NCBI GenBank assembly: GCA_021527695.1
Contig: JAKFAO010000008.1
Location: forward strand, 992,001-1,056,000
Direction: 5' to 3'
Length of the DNA stretch: 64,000 nt
Origin: Naematelia aurantialba
Taxonomy: Eukaryota; Basidiomycota; Tremellomycetes; Tremellales; Naemateliaceae
Below, piece after piece: positions 21,368 to 32,911 of this stretch; the stretch's first letter is position 1; each line of letters begins with the position of its first letter. A program made the translations under genes and the position numbers. The notes under the pieces were generated by a model. It searched no databases. It was not told where the DNA came from and saw only the letters and a list, made by a program, of their open reading frames with translations.

Positions 21368-24027
21368 ATGTCAACTGATTCCTTCTCGTTCGATAGAACC
21401 GAGCGATATACCTGCGTGCAAGAGGTTGTTCCCACGAATCCCTCCCCAGCCTCCTCTTTCTGGCGACCAGATCAGTCAGCGTCCATCGGGAGAATTGGAA
21501 CCGTCTCGGTGAGTTCCTGAGGCTTCAATTCTTGGAAGCATAGTGACCGATTATCAGAAGCAGTGTCGTGAGAGTTGTTCCGGCTTGTTCTGGCACATAC
21601 TCGTCTAGAGCTCAGCAGAGCCTTTCGACTTTGGCCGCAATGGCGATGTGCTCGACGACCCTACCGTCCCCCTCGCGCTACATGAAGTACGAGACGGACT
21701 CATTGGACCCGCTCCCGCTCACGCCATCCACCTTCATGCCGCTGCCTCAGCCACATCCGTCTCCACCTTTCGCGCCCTCGTGTTACCCGGAAGCATACAT
21801 TGACCTCGCCATCGACAGCGAGCACGACCAGCAATCCGGCCACGGCTACGGCTACGGCTACGAGAGCGACTGCGAACACGACAGCAGCAGTCACAGCGGT
21901 AGTTTTGGTGCTGGGGGTGGCGACTCTCGTCCTCTTCCTTCCTCGTACATCTTTCCTTCCTCCGCCTCTGTTCCCTACGCCACCTCACTTGTACATCCAA
22001 CATTGCATGTCCCGTCTCTTGTTCCATCGACTCACTCGCCACTCGCACATCCACATCCCCTCACCCCGCCTCTGCTCGACGACGACCGGCCACTCCTGCT
22101 CCCTCCACCAGGAGCCGTGCTGCAAGCTCAGAAGAGGATGAACCCAATAGACATGAACATGGCCGTCGCGGGCACATTGGCTGCGTCACCAGGAATCAAC
22201 ACCCCTCTAGCTCAATATGCTGGTATGTCTTGCCTTTCCACTTGATCCTTACTCGTCCCCATTTCCTCTAGCTAGCGTCCCGTGCACCTCGACCGGAACT
22301 GACATGGACTAGCATCGATGGTCGTGTGGCTGTGGTATGGCAACCACTCGGATCCGCACCCGCAAGGAATGTCGTTCGACTCTCCGCGCATGGCCTCAAC
22401 ACCCGACCCCTTCCTTGCAGCTCCTATCAATCCCGACCAGATCGTCCCAACACCTTACTTTCTCGAATTTGTTTCGCGCATGCTGCGGCTCACCCAAGTC
22501 TCCCATTCCGTCACTCTGATCGCGCTCTTGTACATATACCGCCTCAAGGCGCGGAATCCCATGGTTCCAGACACAGGAAGCGAGATGCGGCCATTTGTTG
22601 CGAGTTTGCTCCTGGGCAACAAGTACTTGGACGAGTACGTGTCTACCATCTCTTTCTATCAACATCAAGCTGACCGTACAGTAACACATATACGAATCGG
22701 ACGTGGGCAGACCTCGCGGGTATGCCACAGCGGGAGGTCAATGTGAGTTGCCTCACTGCCTATAGAGACAAGGTGTCACTGGTACTGATACTCGCAGAAA
22801 ATGGAATTCGAATTCCTCGAAGGTATGAACTACGACCTGTCGGTCAGCGTTCACGAGTACCGGGTGTGGTTGGGCATGCTCGACGGATTCATTGCTGCCC
22901 GCCAACGGGACACCAGCCGGCAATGGTATAACTCGCATCCACCGTTCGTCTTCCCGACGCCCCTCATGGACTCGATTGGGATGGCGGACCGCGCACGCTC
23001 GGCGTCTCCGTCCACTGCGCCACACTCTGTCCAGCCGTACATCTTCCCGCCCTCGCCGCCGCACGCGAAGAAACGGACTGCTGTCGACGCATTCGCGGGC
23101 GACGTGCCTGCCATCACCCCGAGCGGCGTGTACGAACAGCTCCGCTTTCCGGCACGCAAAGCGCACTTCCAGCAGCAGATCTACGCGCCTCTTCCCACTG
23201 CCGCGGCAGCCCCAGCAGTCCCAGAGCTGCACCGCCAATCGTCGCAATCGTCTCTTGGGAGGTCGAGCTCGCTCAACCGACAGATCGCACGGTTACCGGG
23301 CGACCACACCACCCGCAGAGGCTCCGTTGGGAACGCGTTTGTTTACGCCGAGCGTCACGGTTCTGGTTTGGGCGCGGAATCGCCAATGGGTTCGTCGGAG
23401 TATTATCAGCACCAGCAGATTGCACCGATCGAGTGGACTGGGCCGAGCGAGCTAATTCGGCCATACGAGCGGCCGCCCCAAGGTCTTCCCGTTCAGCACG
23501 GCGACATGTCGTTTTACGCTGCTGCTGCGGACCCGCATCCTGGTCCGGACGGCGCACCGCGCAAGGGCATATTGCGGCAACAGCCAGCGTTCCCGATCTA
23601 CTCTACGCACCTGCATCCGACGTACGGGTACGACGCCATGTCCACCGACCAGCCATTCGGCGATCACTTCTCAGGAATGTTATCTGGCGGGGACTACTTG
23701 TCTGGGTCTCTTGCCGATGCGAACGTCGACCCGTCAAACGGAGGGGAATACGACGCCGATCCCAACCGTGCTCGCATGGCGTACCAGCCTGTGTCTTTTC
23801 ACGCCAATCCCGAGCCGGGGCAGTTTGCCAATGCTGGACCCCCTGGATGGATCTACCATGTCCAGCAGCCGCCTGTCCCTGTCTCGAACCCGGCCACACA
23901 GCGATGGAGTATGGGATCTGACGAGGGGCTGCAGGCCCTACATGCGGCTCAGCTGGCTATGATGGGCGATGTGTGGAGGACCAGGAGCGAGTGGAACAGC
24001 CCTATGACGGGGGTATGGCACAGCTAG
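21368..24027 (+). CDS. PHO85-type (PCL/CLG1-like) cyclin, five exons
   Basis: Predicted regulatory subunit of a Pho85-type cyclin-dependent kinase. Exons are 21368-21508, 21616-22222, 22313-22634, 22682-22742 and 22798-24027, 786 residues. The cyclin box lies in exons 3-5: VPTPYFLEFVSRMLRLTQ, VTLIALLYIYRLKARNP, then SLLLGNKYLDDNTYTNRTWADLAGM across the third splice and EVNKMEFEFLEGMNYDLSVS across the fourth. These blocks are characteristic of PCL and CLG1 cyclins, which control phosphate, glycogen and polarity responses in yeast. Regions before and after the box are long, Pro/Ser/Tyr-rich and probably disordered, including a His-Gly-Tyr-Gly repeat near 21840-21865. The first intron has two equally good acceptors (21615 or 21618). 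If exon 1 is not used, ATG 21640 would begin the protein. The 61-nt fourth exon is certain from family conservation. Confidence 0.85.
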
Positions 24028-25567
24028 CTGCCGATTCACCTCGGCCAACTAGGTGCCGACTTGTGCCTCGGCCTGATCTGCCAACCTGCGCCTCCTATCC
24101 ACCGACGCCTGATCGGCCTCCCTCTACCTCATCACGTATTCTACCAGCCCGTCACACCCATGCAACGCGACTCGCCGCCACCCCATCGCCCCTGCGGAAC
24201 CTGCTTCCGGCAGCCACACGCCGGCCCACCCGGGACACGACCTTATGTGCATAACGTTACATTAGACGATCGCCACGACCGTCGGCTCTGACCAGAGACA
24301 GCCATGGCACAGCCCGACACTACGATGACCGATGACGATGATCGATGACAGACAGACGACCGATGACCGATGACAGAACACAGATGACAGATGACAGATC
24401 AACATGTTGTAATACCCTACTCGAATTGGGCCTGGACTGGGACTCTTTTTTCATTCACGCAGCGGCTGTGTATTCGAGCGATTCTGATTCACACACGAGT
24501 CCACGTAGTAGTAACACGCATCACACGCATTCACCCCTTGTTTTCGTACACGCGCTCGGGTGCCTCTGTATGATTTGTAGCTTATTATGGTACAGTAGAC
24601 AGGCATTCATGCGATTTTGAGTCACTCGGGGCGTGTTCAGGTTCTCCAGGCTTCTGACATTCGAGGCTATTGTAACGTGCAAGGACATTCTGACGTTAGG
24701 TTATTCTGACGTTGGGATATTGAACTGATCTTGGCCATGGTATGCTTGACCACTGAAGCTGGATTGCCACCTCTGCTCACCCTTTCCATCATTGCTCGGG
24801 AAAGGGTGGCGGGAGGAGCCGGCGCAGAGTATGCGGTACTAGTAAGCGAGGGAGGGTACACGAGCCAGCGCCCCGTTGCTCTCCGAGTCCTGATGATCAT
24901 GACACCTCCAAGGGAGGGTGTCTGTTGCCGTGATTGGACGCCTCTTGAGCCGACTCGGTCCGCTGACCATCCGGAGAGAGAGAGAGGGAGAGAGAGGAAG
25001 GACGGGCTTTGTCAGTTGTCCCTCGCAGTTGTCGCCTTGACCGTGTCGACGTGGTCGTCGTCCCGGGTGGGTGAGTCGCAGTGTAAGCGTACTACCACCC
25101 GGAACGCATCAGTGCATCATTCCCTTTCCCTTCCCCTGCGCTGCCCCTACCCTCCCTCCCCCTCCCCTTCCCGCCACGCCCCCTTGCAAAAGCTTCAGCC
25201 CCGGCCCACGGTCCTTTGTCCTCGTCACTCCATTCTACAGCACCAATAATCTCCGGGGCCTTCCGTGTGCTGTATCCAGCCAGTGAGCTGGGCACCACCC
25301 GAAGACCGTTGCTCGTCCTTCTTTCTCTCCTGCCATCTCAGAGTGATTTGCCACCGACTCGACTGACGTTTGTCAGCTACAGCGATCACCCGACAAACTA
25401 CAAGCTACAACACGATCAACACCTCGGCAGTCTGCCTCCACACCCTACTTGAGCTGCCCTCTTCCAACACCGTTCTCGAGAGAGCACTTCGAAGGCCATA
25501 GTCCTGTTGGACAACCGGCTATTTGCGACGGCGCAGGGGCTCGTATCTCCGAACAGAGAGAGGCGTC
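24028..25567. other. 1.5-kb gene-free interval with simple-sequence patches
   Basis: Nothing coding is supported. Present are degenerate GATGACAGA/GACCGATGA repeats (about 24325-24395), a GA-rich run near 24977-25000, and a pyrimidine-rich stretch (about 25110-25190) before the Gly/Met gene that may be its promoter. Confidence 0.45.
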
Positions 25568-26745
25568 ATGGATCCGATGAGCATGATGATGATGGTGAGT
25601 GCTTCCCATCTCTGTGATCCTCTAGCATGACTCTTGACACCTACTGGCCGGCATGAGTGGCATGATAACACTCATACTCGTGTGCGGCTGACCCGAGCAG
25701 GGAGGAGGCATGGGTGGCATGGGAGGAATGATGAACCCCATGATGATGGTAAGCCGCTCTCGCACCTTCCGGCTCGAGGCGTCTCGTGGATCAGCAGCGT
25801 CTGCGGTGGTGGCATTCGGAGTATCATGGGCGGCCACAGGCTCACAGAGCACAGGGTGGTATGGGCGGCATGGGGGGCTTAGGTATGGGCGGGCTGGGGA
25901 TGGGCGGACTGGGCATGATGAATCCTATGATGGTGAATGCCTCGCCTGCCGCGCTCCCCCACGTCCTCTGTCACTGCGTTGGAGGCCAAGTGCGCAGGCT
26001 GACACGTGTAGGGCGGACTGGGCGGCATGGGCATGATGAATCCCATGATGATGGTGAGTGGGTCGCGCGTGTGGAAACGGCGCTTAGGAGCAGCAGGGCA
26101 TGATGAACCCCATGATGATGGGCGGGATGGGCGGGATGGGCGGCATGGGATACGTGAGTCGCTCTGTCCTCCCTCTCGTCGTCTCGCTCTGTCCTCCCTC
26201 TCGTCGTCTCGCTCTGTCCTCCCTCTCGTCGTCTCGCTCTGTCCTCCCTCTCGTCGTCGCAAAACGAAGTCTGCCTAGCGAGCGACCGCCCGACCGACGC
26301 TGACATGGCAGGGCATGCTGGGCGGGGGCTTAGGTTCCGGCGCATACGGCGTTAGTCCCCTTGCACCGTGGGCGCATCAGCTGATGGGGAAAACGTTTTG
26401 GTACACGTAGATGCCACGGTATCCACCAGGCGGGTGAGTCGAGATGTCCCTCTCATATTCCCTCTTCCCTTCCCTCTTCCCTTCCTCTTCCCTCTTCCTC
26501 GTTCCTCTTTGCCACCTGTCCACTGGCTGTCTACACCCTATACCCACACTCTCCTACCTCCACTCAGCTCCTTCAACACCGCTTGCGCGAAGAGACGCCA
26601 GATCAGACGGCTGACTAGCCTTAGGCTATACGGCGACTACGGCATGGGCATGGGAGCGCTGCCAGGCGGGATGATGGGGGGCATGGGCACCGGCATGGGA
26701 GGGTACGGGATGGGGATGGGCGGAATGATGCCCTATGGCTACTGA
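25568..26745 (+). CDS. Gly/Met-rich repeat protein built from duplicated mini-exons
   Basis: Eight exons: 25568-25594, 25701-25748, 25855-25932, 26012-26053, 26097-26153, 26312-26350, 26411-26433 and 26625-26745. They sum to 435 nt, 144 residues. The first six introns are all phase 0, with GT-AG ends. By my count the protein has 59 Gly and 47 Met and almost nothing else. Exons 2, 3, 4 and 5 each carry the motif MMNPMM; in exons 2-4 it sits at the 3' edge, next to GGMGG or GGLG tracts, so the exons look like tandem duplicates. Exon 7 encodes PRYPPG, and exon 8 a GMGMGG/GTGMGGYG tail ending MMPYGY. There is no signal peptide and no recognisable domain. Met-rich repeats can bind copper(I) or form condensates, but no such role is shown. 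No homologue comes to mind. Confidence rests on eight consistent splice junctions with one amino-acid style running through all of them. Confidence 0.8.
26160..26259. repeat. 25-bp tandem repeat, four copies, inside an intron
   Basis: Four exact or nearly exact copies of CGCTCTGTCCTCCCTCTCGT plus CGTCT follow the donor of intron 5 of the Gly/Met-rich gene. The block is pyrimidine-rich on the coding strand, and length changes here would be spliced out. Confidence 0.9.
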
Positions 26746-27404
26746 GCACGAACGAGTGTATCTGACTTCAATGTGAAATGTATCAGTAGTACAGATCCGC
26801 GCTGCGTATCTCTTCAAGAACGAGCCTGTCAGCATAGGAAGCTTTCGTACAAGTTGACCGGTACAGAAGCGTTTTGAGTCTGTAGACTGCAGGAAGACAA
26901 CAAATGACGTGGCGTGTTGTTCGCTTATCAAGCGTTACCGCTACTCTGTTGAAGCGTGACGCTTTCTTGGTTGATGAGCACACACATAAACTCGACATTC
27001 CAACCGCATTCTCCACTAGACAAGCACGACTGGTAGCCGGGCAGCTCCAACACGAAGCACTGACCGACGGTGTACAGCGCAGCAAGCGTTGTGGACCTGG
27101 TACGCTTTGTACGCTGGCTTGTCGGTCTGGCGGGACGGCTGTGCACCGCGCCAGCTGGCGGGCTCGTCTGTGCCTTTTCTGGAGTCTCACTGAATGAGAC
27201 GCGAAGGGTTCGAGGGACTGGCGTGGATGTTGTAAGGCTTGACCCTTCTTGTGAGTTTGTGACTGGAAATCACCTCGATCGAACCGGTGCATTCTCCCCT
27301 ACCGGGGAGAGGTGGCGCACGAGGGAGAGGTGGCGGTGGCGTCTTCTTCGCCTGCTGATGATCCTGCTGACTTGGGAACAGAGTGGTAGACGAGCATCTA
27401 CGCG
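26746..27404. other. Gene-free interval upstream of ATG4
   Basis: It holds the 3' end of the Gly/Met gene and the probable ATG4 promoter. No coding segment could be supported. Confidence 0.45.
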
Positions 27405-30400
27405 ATGCCTCCTCCTACTGCGGCAGGCAGCGCCGACACCTCGCCTCCGACGCCGAGTCTTTCGCTATCGTCTGTCCCGTCACGCGACTCTGCTTCATCG
27501 CTCCCAAGCGGCTCTTCTACGCGCCCTAACAATCTTCCACCGCCGCCTTTGGCCAACCGGCTTCCGCCACCAAAATCCCGCCCGTCCCAGCACCCGAATC
27601 ACAAGTTCAAGCTTGGGAGGAAGAGCAGGGCCAAGGCACTTGGGAAAGGAGATGAGGCTGTCGACGAGGACGACGAGGGCTGGACACTAGAGGGCGGACG
27701 GCCGACGAATGGGCCCGGCGTGGCCTCCCTGTCTCCGAGGGAAGACGATGTGGAGGAGATGACTACGCCGCCAGACGCGGACGTGCCGCTCTCCGACTCT
27801 CAACTCACCGAGGTGCCGATGCCCAAGGCGCAGAAGAAGAAATCCAAGAGCCGGGGTCTGGTCAAGAAGACGTCGAGGATGTTCAGCAGAGGCGACAAGG
27901 ACAAGGACAAGGGCGAAGCGGGCTCGTCATCAGGAGCAGTCACGCCAGATAGCACCGCGTCGTTGAATGCATCGTGGGCGAGCCGGCAGACCTCATACTC
28001 GTCCTACTCGTCCATCACCTCGAGCGACTCGCGAAGCACCACGACCTCGGCGCGGCGCGGCTCGTTCCATGCGCTCTCGAGACCTATGCCTCCCCCACAG
28101 CCACCCATGTCCCGCGGCCATACCAGGCGACAGTCGCAAGACTCGCAGTCGTCCGTCCGGAGTCACGGCCAGCCGCGCTCCATACGCTCAGGATCCTCGT
28201 CGACACACGACTCGTACACCGACCCATCCCAACCCCAACACCCGAGCTCTCAGCGCCGGGGAGCTCATCTCAGTGCATCAGTTCCGGGCCTATCGCGCAA
28301 CGGCCTCCCTCAGCCCGCCTCACACAGTGCCTCAGTCGCAGGTGGCTCGAGAACAGACACGTTCCCCTCCCGCATGTCCACTTGGTTCTCCCACCTCCTC
28401 CCCTCCACTTCCACCAACGCCGTCACCGACAGCTCCAACTCCATACCACTGTCTTCCGATTCTCCAAGTAACCTTCCTCCGTCACCGATCCGCAAACCTC
28501 CTTCCGCCGCTGCGTCGTTCCTCAATGCCGCTCGCCAAAAGGCCGTGGATGGCGTTCGGCATTTGTTGGACACGGAAGCCCAGCCTGACAAGTGCCCAGA
28601 CCCGATTTGGGTCATGGGCGTCGCTCATCCTGGCTGGCGACCATCGACTCCCACACCGGCTTCTCCTGATTTGCCAGAGCTCGGGGAAACCAGCCGCGAG
28701 TCGGGATCGTCTGGCAAGCCCTCCCCACCTACGAAAGGCGACGGAGGGGCTTTACGTCCGTCTGCGTGGAACAAGCGCAAAGAGTCGACCGCAACGTCAC
28801 CGCCTGCTAAGGGATTCGGCAACATCTTCTCAAATTCGACCTTGGCTCTGGCACTGCCGACTAGTGGATCGCCCAGCAAGGAGGCGGCGCCGCAGAACCC
28901 AGTGGACAGTCCGAGTAAAGGAAAGAAGAAGGTGGACAAGGAGGTGGTCAAGTGGCCAGAGGCCTGTGAGTCGATATGAACGTATCTGCAGTATAGCTAA
29001 GGTTTGTAGTCTATGACGACTTTCGCTCTCGCGTGTGGTGCACCTATCGCTCTCAATACGCCCCCATATTGTCACTTCCGCATTCGCTCCTCATCCCCTC
29101 TCCCGAAACGTATTGTTCAGCTTTTGGCCCGCCAGCCGATGTGACCTCGAACCTACCCCTGCCGGCATCGGGCGGTTCGCTGCCGAGTCGGCCCTCTACT
29201 TCTCCCTGGAGCTGGTCTCGCTCGGAGGAGAGGGGGTTGACGAGCGACGCTGGCTGGGGATGCATGTTGCGCACCGGGCAGAGCATGCTGGCGAATGCGC
29301 TGATCCACCTGCATCTCGGTCGAGGTGAGTCACTGTACTAAACCGGTAGTTGTGTGTTGGTGCTGATCCTGCAGATTGGCGATCACCTGCCGGGCGGCCG
29401 CACGTGCCCCCTCGGACCATCGAGGAGCGCGCAGAGCTGGACGACTATGCGACCTATGTGCGCCTGATGGCGTGGTTCCTGGACGACCCGTCTCCTTTGG
29501 TTCCGTTCAGTGTGCATCGCATGGCACTGGTCGGCAAGGAGCTGGGCAAGGAGGTGGGCGAGTGGTTCGGGCCCAGCACAGCAGCAGGTGCTCTCAAGTG
29601 AGCAGTGTCAATTTGGATGGATGCGTGCGGAGCACGCATGCTGATGTTTAGGACACTGGCGAATGCGTTCCCGCCCTGCGGACTCGCGGTAGTGACGGCG
29701 ACCGACAGCATCGTGTACAAGTCGGACGTGTATGCTGCGTCGAGCCTCCCCTCGGACGGGTGGGCCGAGTCGGCGCCAGGCATGACCCGCCGGTCCAGCT
29801 CGACCCGGCGAGCGGGCAAGTGGGGGAACAAGGCGGTGCTGGTCCTCGTCGGTATTCGGCTGGGCTTGGACGGGGTCAATCCGATGTATTACGAAACAGT
29901 CAAGGTGGGTTGGCAGTCTAGTTCTGTTCTCTCACACTACCTTGGATATTTGTCAGGTCATCTATCAGAGTCTCAAAGAGACCTGATATCTTGCCCATAT
30001 GAGAGCTGACATGACACAGGCCCTGTTCACCTTTCCCCAATCCGTTGGCATTGCCGGCGGGCGGCCGTCTTCGTCGTACTATTTTGTCGCGTCCCAGGCA
30101 AATTCGCTCTTCTACCTGGATCCTCATTTCACCCGGCCCGCAATTCCGCTGGAAATCCCGCCGGCGCCCATATCAAGAGATGCAGCTGTGATTCCAATCA
30201 ATGGCCAAGCCGATGACCCTGACGAAGCCGTTGTCGTTGACAACTCGGCCTCGCTCGCGGACCGCGACTCACCCGTCTACGTGCCTTACACGCTGGATGT
30301 GGTGAATGTGGATGATATTTCCGATACGAGCGCGAGCGATTCTTCTTTATCTCCATCACAGAGCCTGCGAATACGGCGCGCCAAAGCAGCCAAACGCCTC

Positions 30401-31816
30401 AGCGCACCCGTCCCCCGATCCAAGACGCCTCCGCGCAGGCCTATCCCGGACGCCGAGTCCCCTTCGACGCCGCGCCGGCCTTCGGCTGCGTCTGCGCAAG
30501 TGGACATGTCGCCTTCAGACCCGACGCCGACCGCTGCGCCGCGATCGTCGTCCGTCGACTCGTCTGCGCCGCCGATCCCTGTCGACCCAACTACTCTGTG
30601 GTATGCGAAAGCGTACTCCGAGGCGCAGCTGCGGACATTTCATTGTGAAAAGGTTAAGAAGATGCCGCTCTCCGGGCTGGATCCGAGCATGCTGCTGGGG
30701 TTTTTGTGTAGAACAGAAGCGGAGTTTGACGATCTGTGCGACCGCGTTGGAAAGGTGAGTACAGCGTCCACGGCCACACAGCGTAAAGCATAGCCACAGC
30801 GTCGTAAAGCAAAGCCACAGCATCCGCCTCAGCATCCGCTACAGCATCCGAGACTGCAGCATGGAGGACAGACTTGTGTGTTCAATCGTGCATGTGCTGA
30901 CCATGTGTGTGCGTAGCTGCCGCAAAAGGTATTTACGATCCAAGAAGAGCCGCCGACATGGGACGACGACGACGACACCGGCTTGGAATCGGTGTCTGAG
31001 CCAGAACTGGATCTGGACGGACCGCTGGCCGGCTCGCCCGGCTCTTTGCAGGACGATAACGGGGTGGAGGGGGATACGGACGAAGAGCTCGTTTTGGCAC
31101 ACACGACGGTGGAAGCTATGGATATCCCAGCTACACCCACTCACCGCTCGCTCGCACCGCCTCCGCCCTTGTCGCATGCAGTGTACGCGGGACAGGCGGC
31201 GTCGCGGGTGGGGGCACCAGCGCTAGAGGCGGATGACGAGTGGGAGACGGGGCTGGAGAGGGGGTCGACGCCGTCTAGTCCTAGTCAGGCGGTGCTTGTG
31301 GAGCGGCCGTCGGGGCTGGAGAGAGGTTCGACACCGTCTAGTCAGCCGGTGCTTGTTGAGCGGCCGTCGATGGGGCTCGAGAGTGGGTCGACAACGACAC
31401 CGTCTAGTCAGGCGGTGCTTGTGGAACGGCCATCGGGACTGGAGAGAGGGTCAACACCGTCTAGTCAGCCGGTGCTTGTGGAACGGCCGTCGGGGTTGGA
31501 GAGAGGGTCAACAACGTCTAGTCAGCCGGTGCTTGTGGAACGGCCGTCGAACGAGCTGGTCGGCAGAGTTCAAGATGGGGAAGAGGGAGGTGCAGCGTGC
31601 TTGGTGGACGCGGCGTCCGGCGATACATCTCGGGACTCCGTTGTGGATTCGAGGGACGAAGACCTGCGGAACGATGGACCCGGGGACGACGCGTTAGTGG
31701 ATGGGCCGAGGGATGATGTACCTACTGGACAGACGGGGACGGGCAGGGCGAGGACGGAGAGCTGGTCCAGGCTGGAGACGGAGGGCGAGGCGCCTAACGG
31801 CGGCAGCGTTGTGTGA
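27405..31816 (+). CDS. ATG4: Autophagy cysteine protease ATG4, six exons, very long
   Basis: ATG4 processes the C-terminus of ATG8 and later removes it from phosphatidylethanolamine. Exons are 27405-28965, 29010-29324, 29375-29597, 29652-29904, 30020-30754 and 30917-31816, giving 1328 residues. The peptidase C54 core lies in exons 2-5: [20 protein letters not shown], the active-site block [18 protein letters not shown] with its catalytic Cys, [42 protein letters not shown], and [12 protein letters not shown] with the catalytic Asp and His; [16 protein letters not shown] follows. About 500 disordered N-terminal residues precede the core (Ser/Pro-rich, with a basic [12 protein letters not shown] stretch), and the core is split by a Ser/Pro-rich insert of about 130 residues in exon 5. 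The C-terminal exon is acidic and carries about five tandem copies of [19 protein letters not shown]. Long ATG4 proteins are known from Cryptococcus-like fungi. The tail repeats are outside the catalytic part. Confidence 0.95.
31252..31550 (+). repeat. Minisatellite encoding about five 19-residue repeats in ATG4
   Basis: Five in-frame units of about 57 to 66 bp, each encoding a variant of [19 protein letters not shown]. Two units carry QAV instead of QPV, and one has an expanded STTTPSS. Confidence 0.9.
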
Positions 31817-31930
31817 GCGCCTGGAGCGAGCGTTGTTTGAGCGCCTGGAGCGAGCGTTATTTGAGCGCCTGATGGCGTCGTCGTTTGAGCGCCTGATGGC
31901 GTCGTCGTTTGAATGCCTGATGGCCATGTC
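31800..31930. repeat. Imperfect 24-bp repeats across the ATG4 stop
   Basis: Units reading GAGCGCCTGGAGCGAGCGTT and then GAGCGCCTGATGGCGTCGTC, joined by GTTTGA or ATTTGA, run from the last codons of ATG4 into its 3' untranslated region. Confidence 0.8.
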
Positions 31931-32387
31931 GTCGTTGGAGCGTCCTCCTTTCTAGTGCAGGAGAAATGTCGCGCGACACGGACGACGGTAGTGAAGTCTG
32001 ATCACCTGTGAGAAGCGGCAGTGACGGTTGTAGTACACGGTTATAACGACATGTCATGCATTTGTGCCAGATGTGTCGGCTGGATGGCTGGACTCTGACA
32101 GGTAGTCTCCGTAAGACTGTGTGGCCATCGCGGACGTTTGCCTTGACGGCTGTACTAGTATATACGAGTAGGTGCATGTAAAGGCGAGCTAGAGGGATGG
32201 TCCCTTTCGGGGAGACGGCTAGGCGCGCCGTCCGTTGTCAAGTACAAGTGCAACGAGTGATATCCCCTGTTCACATCACATCCACATCCACATCACATCA
32301 CATCCACGTTGAACGACCCACCACCTGGCGTATACGGTAGTGTACCCGATCCGCTTGTACCGCGGAACAACGTCAACGTCAGCCACA
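31817..32387. other. Gene-free interval
   Basis: Apart from the repeats at its left edge, no gene is seen between ATG4 and the small-protein gene. Confidence 0.45.
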
Positions 32388-32911
32388 ATGCCCGCCACGG
32401 ACGGTTTAGGTGAGTACGCCGTCGCGGTCGCGGTCGCCTTGCCTCGCCCTCGCTTGCTCTTGCCTTGCTCTTGCCTCGACCTCGCTTGCTCTTGCCTTGC
32501 TCTTGCCTTGCCCTTGCCATCCTTGCACCACCATTGCACTTCATAGTCCCGGACCGGAACCCGCCTGATTCCACACCCTGGCTTGAGCCACGAACGCACC
32601 GCACAGTCAATCCAATCCTGCGTCCTGACCGACCAGCCCATTCATTCCATGCATCCCACCTATGTATCCCACCCGTTCATCCCAGCCCATCCCCCCCCCC
32701 AAACTCAACCCTGATCCAGCTCTCGTCCACCGCAGCCTGACCCGCGGCAGCCCCACACCTCTCGCCCGCTGAGCGCGCAATCGTAAAGTCCTACGGTGGA
32801 TGGACGGCGTTCATGCAAGTGTACGGCTTGAAGCCGTTGAGCCCGGACGACGCGGCGCAGGCCAAGGCGATCGTGCAGCGCATGGCTGAGGAGGATGCCA
32901 AGGCGAGGTGA
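32388..32911 (+). CDS. Conserved-looking small protein of 60 residues, two exons
   Basis: Exons 32388-32409 and 32751-32911 join in phase 1 and encode 60 residues with the core IVKSYGGWTAFMQVYGLKP followed by SPDDAAQAKAIVQRMAEED. The core resembles short hypothetical proteins of fungi that share a YGGWTxFMxxYGLKP signature. I know of no assigned function, and this recollection should be treated as inference. The pattern of a short start exon, a phase-1 intron and a compact amphipathic second exon is typical of a real small gene. The intron (341 nt) is long for this window and is filled with imperfect CTTGCTCTTGCCTTGC and CTCGC repeats (about 32440-32520). The protein has no signal peptide or membrane segment. 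Its two predicted helices carry many Ala, Lys and Asp residues. Confidence 0.7.
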
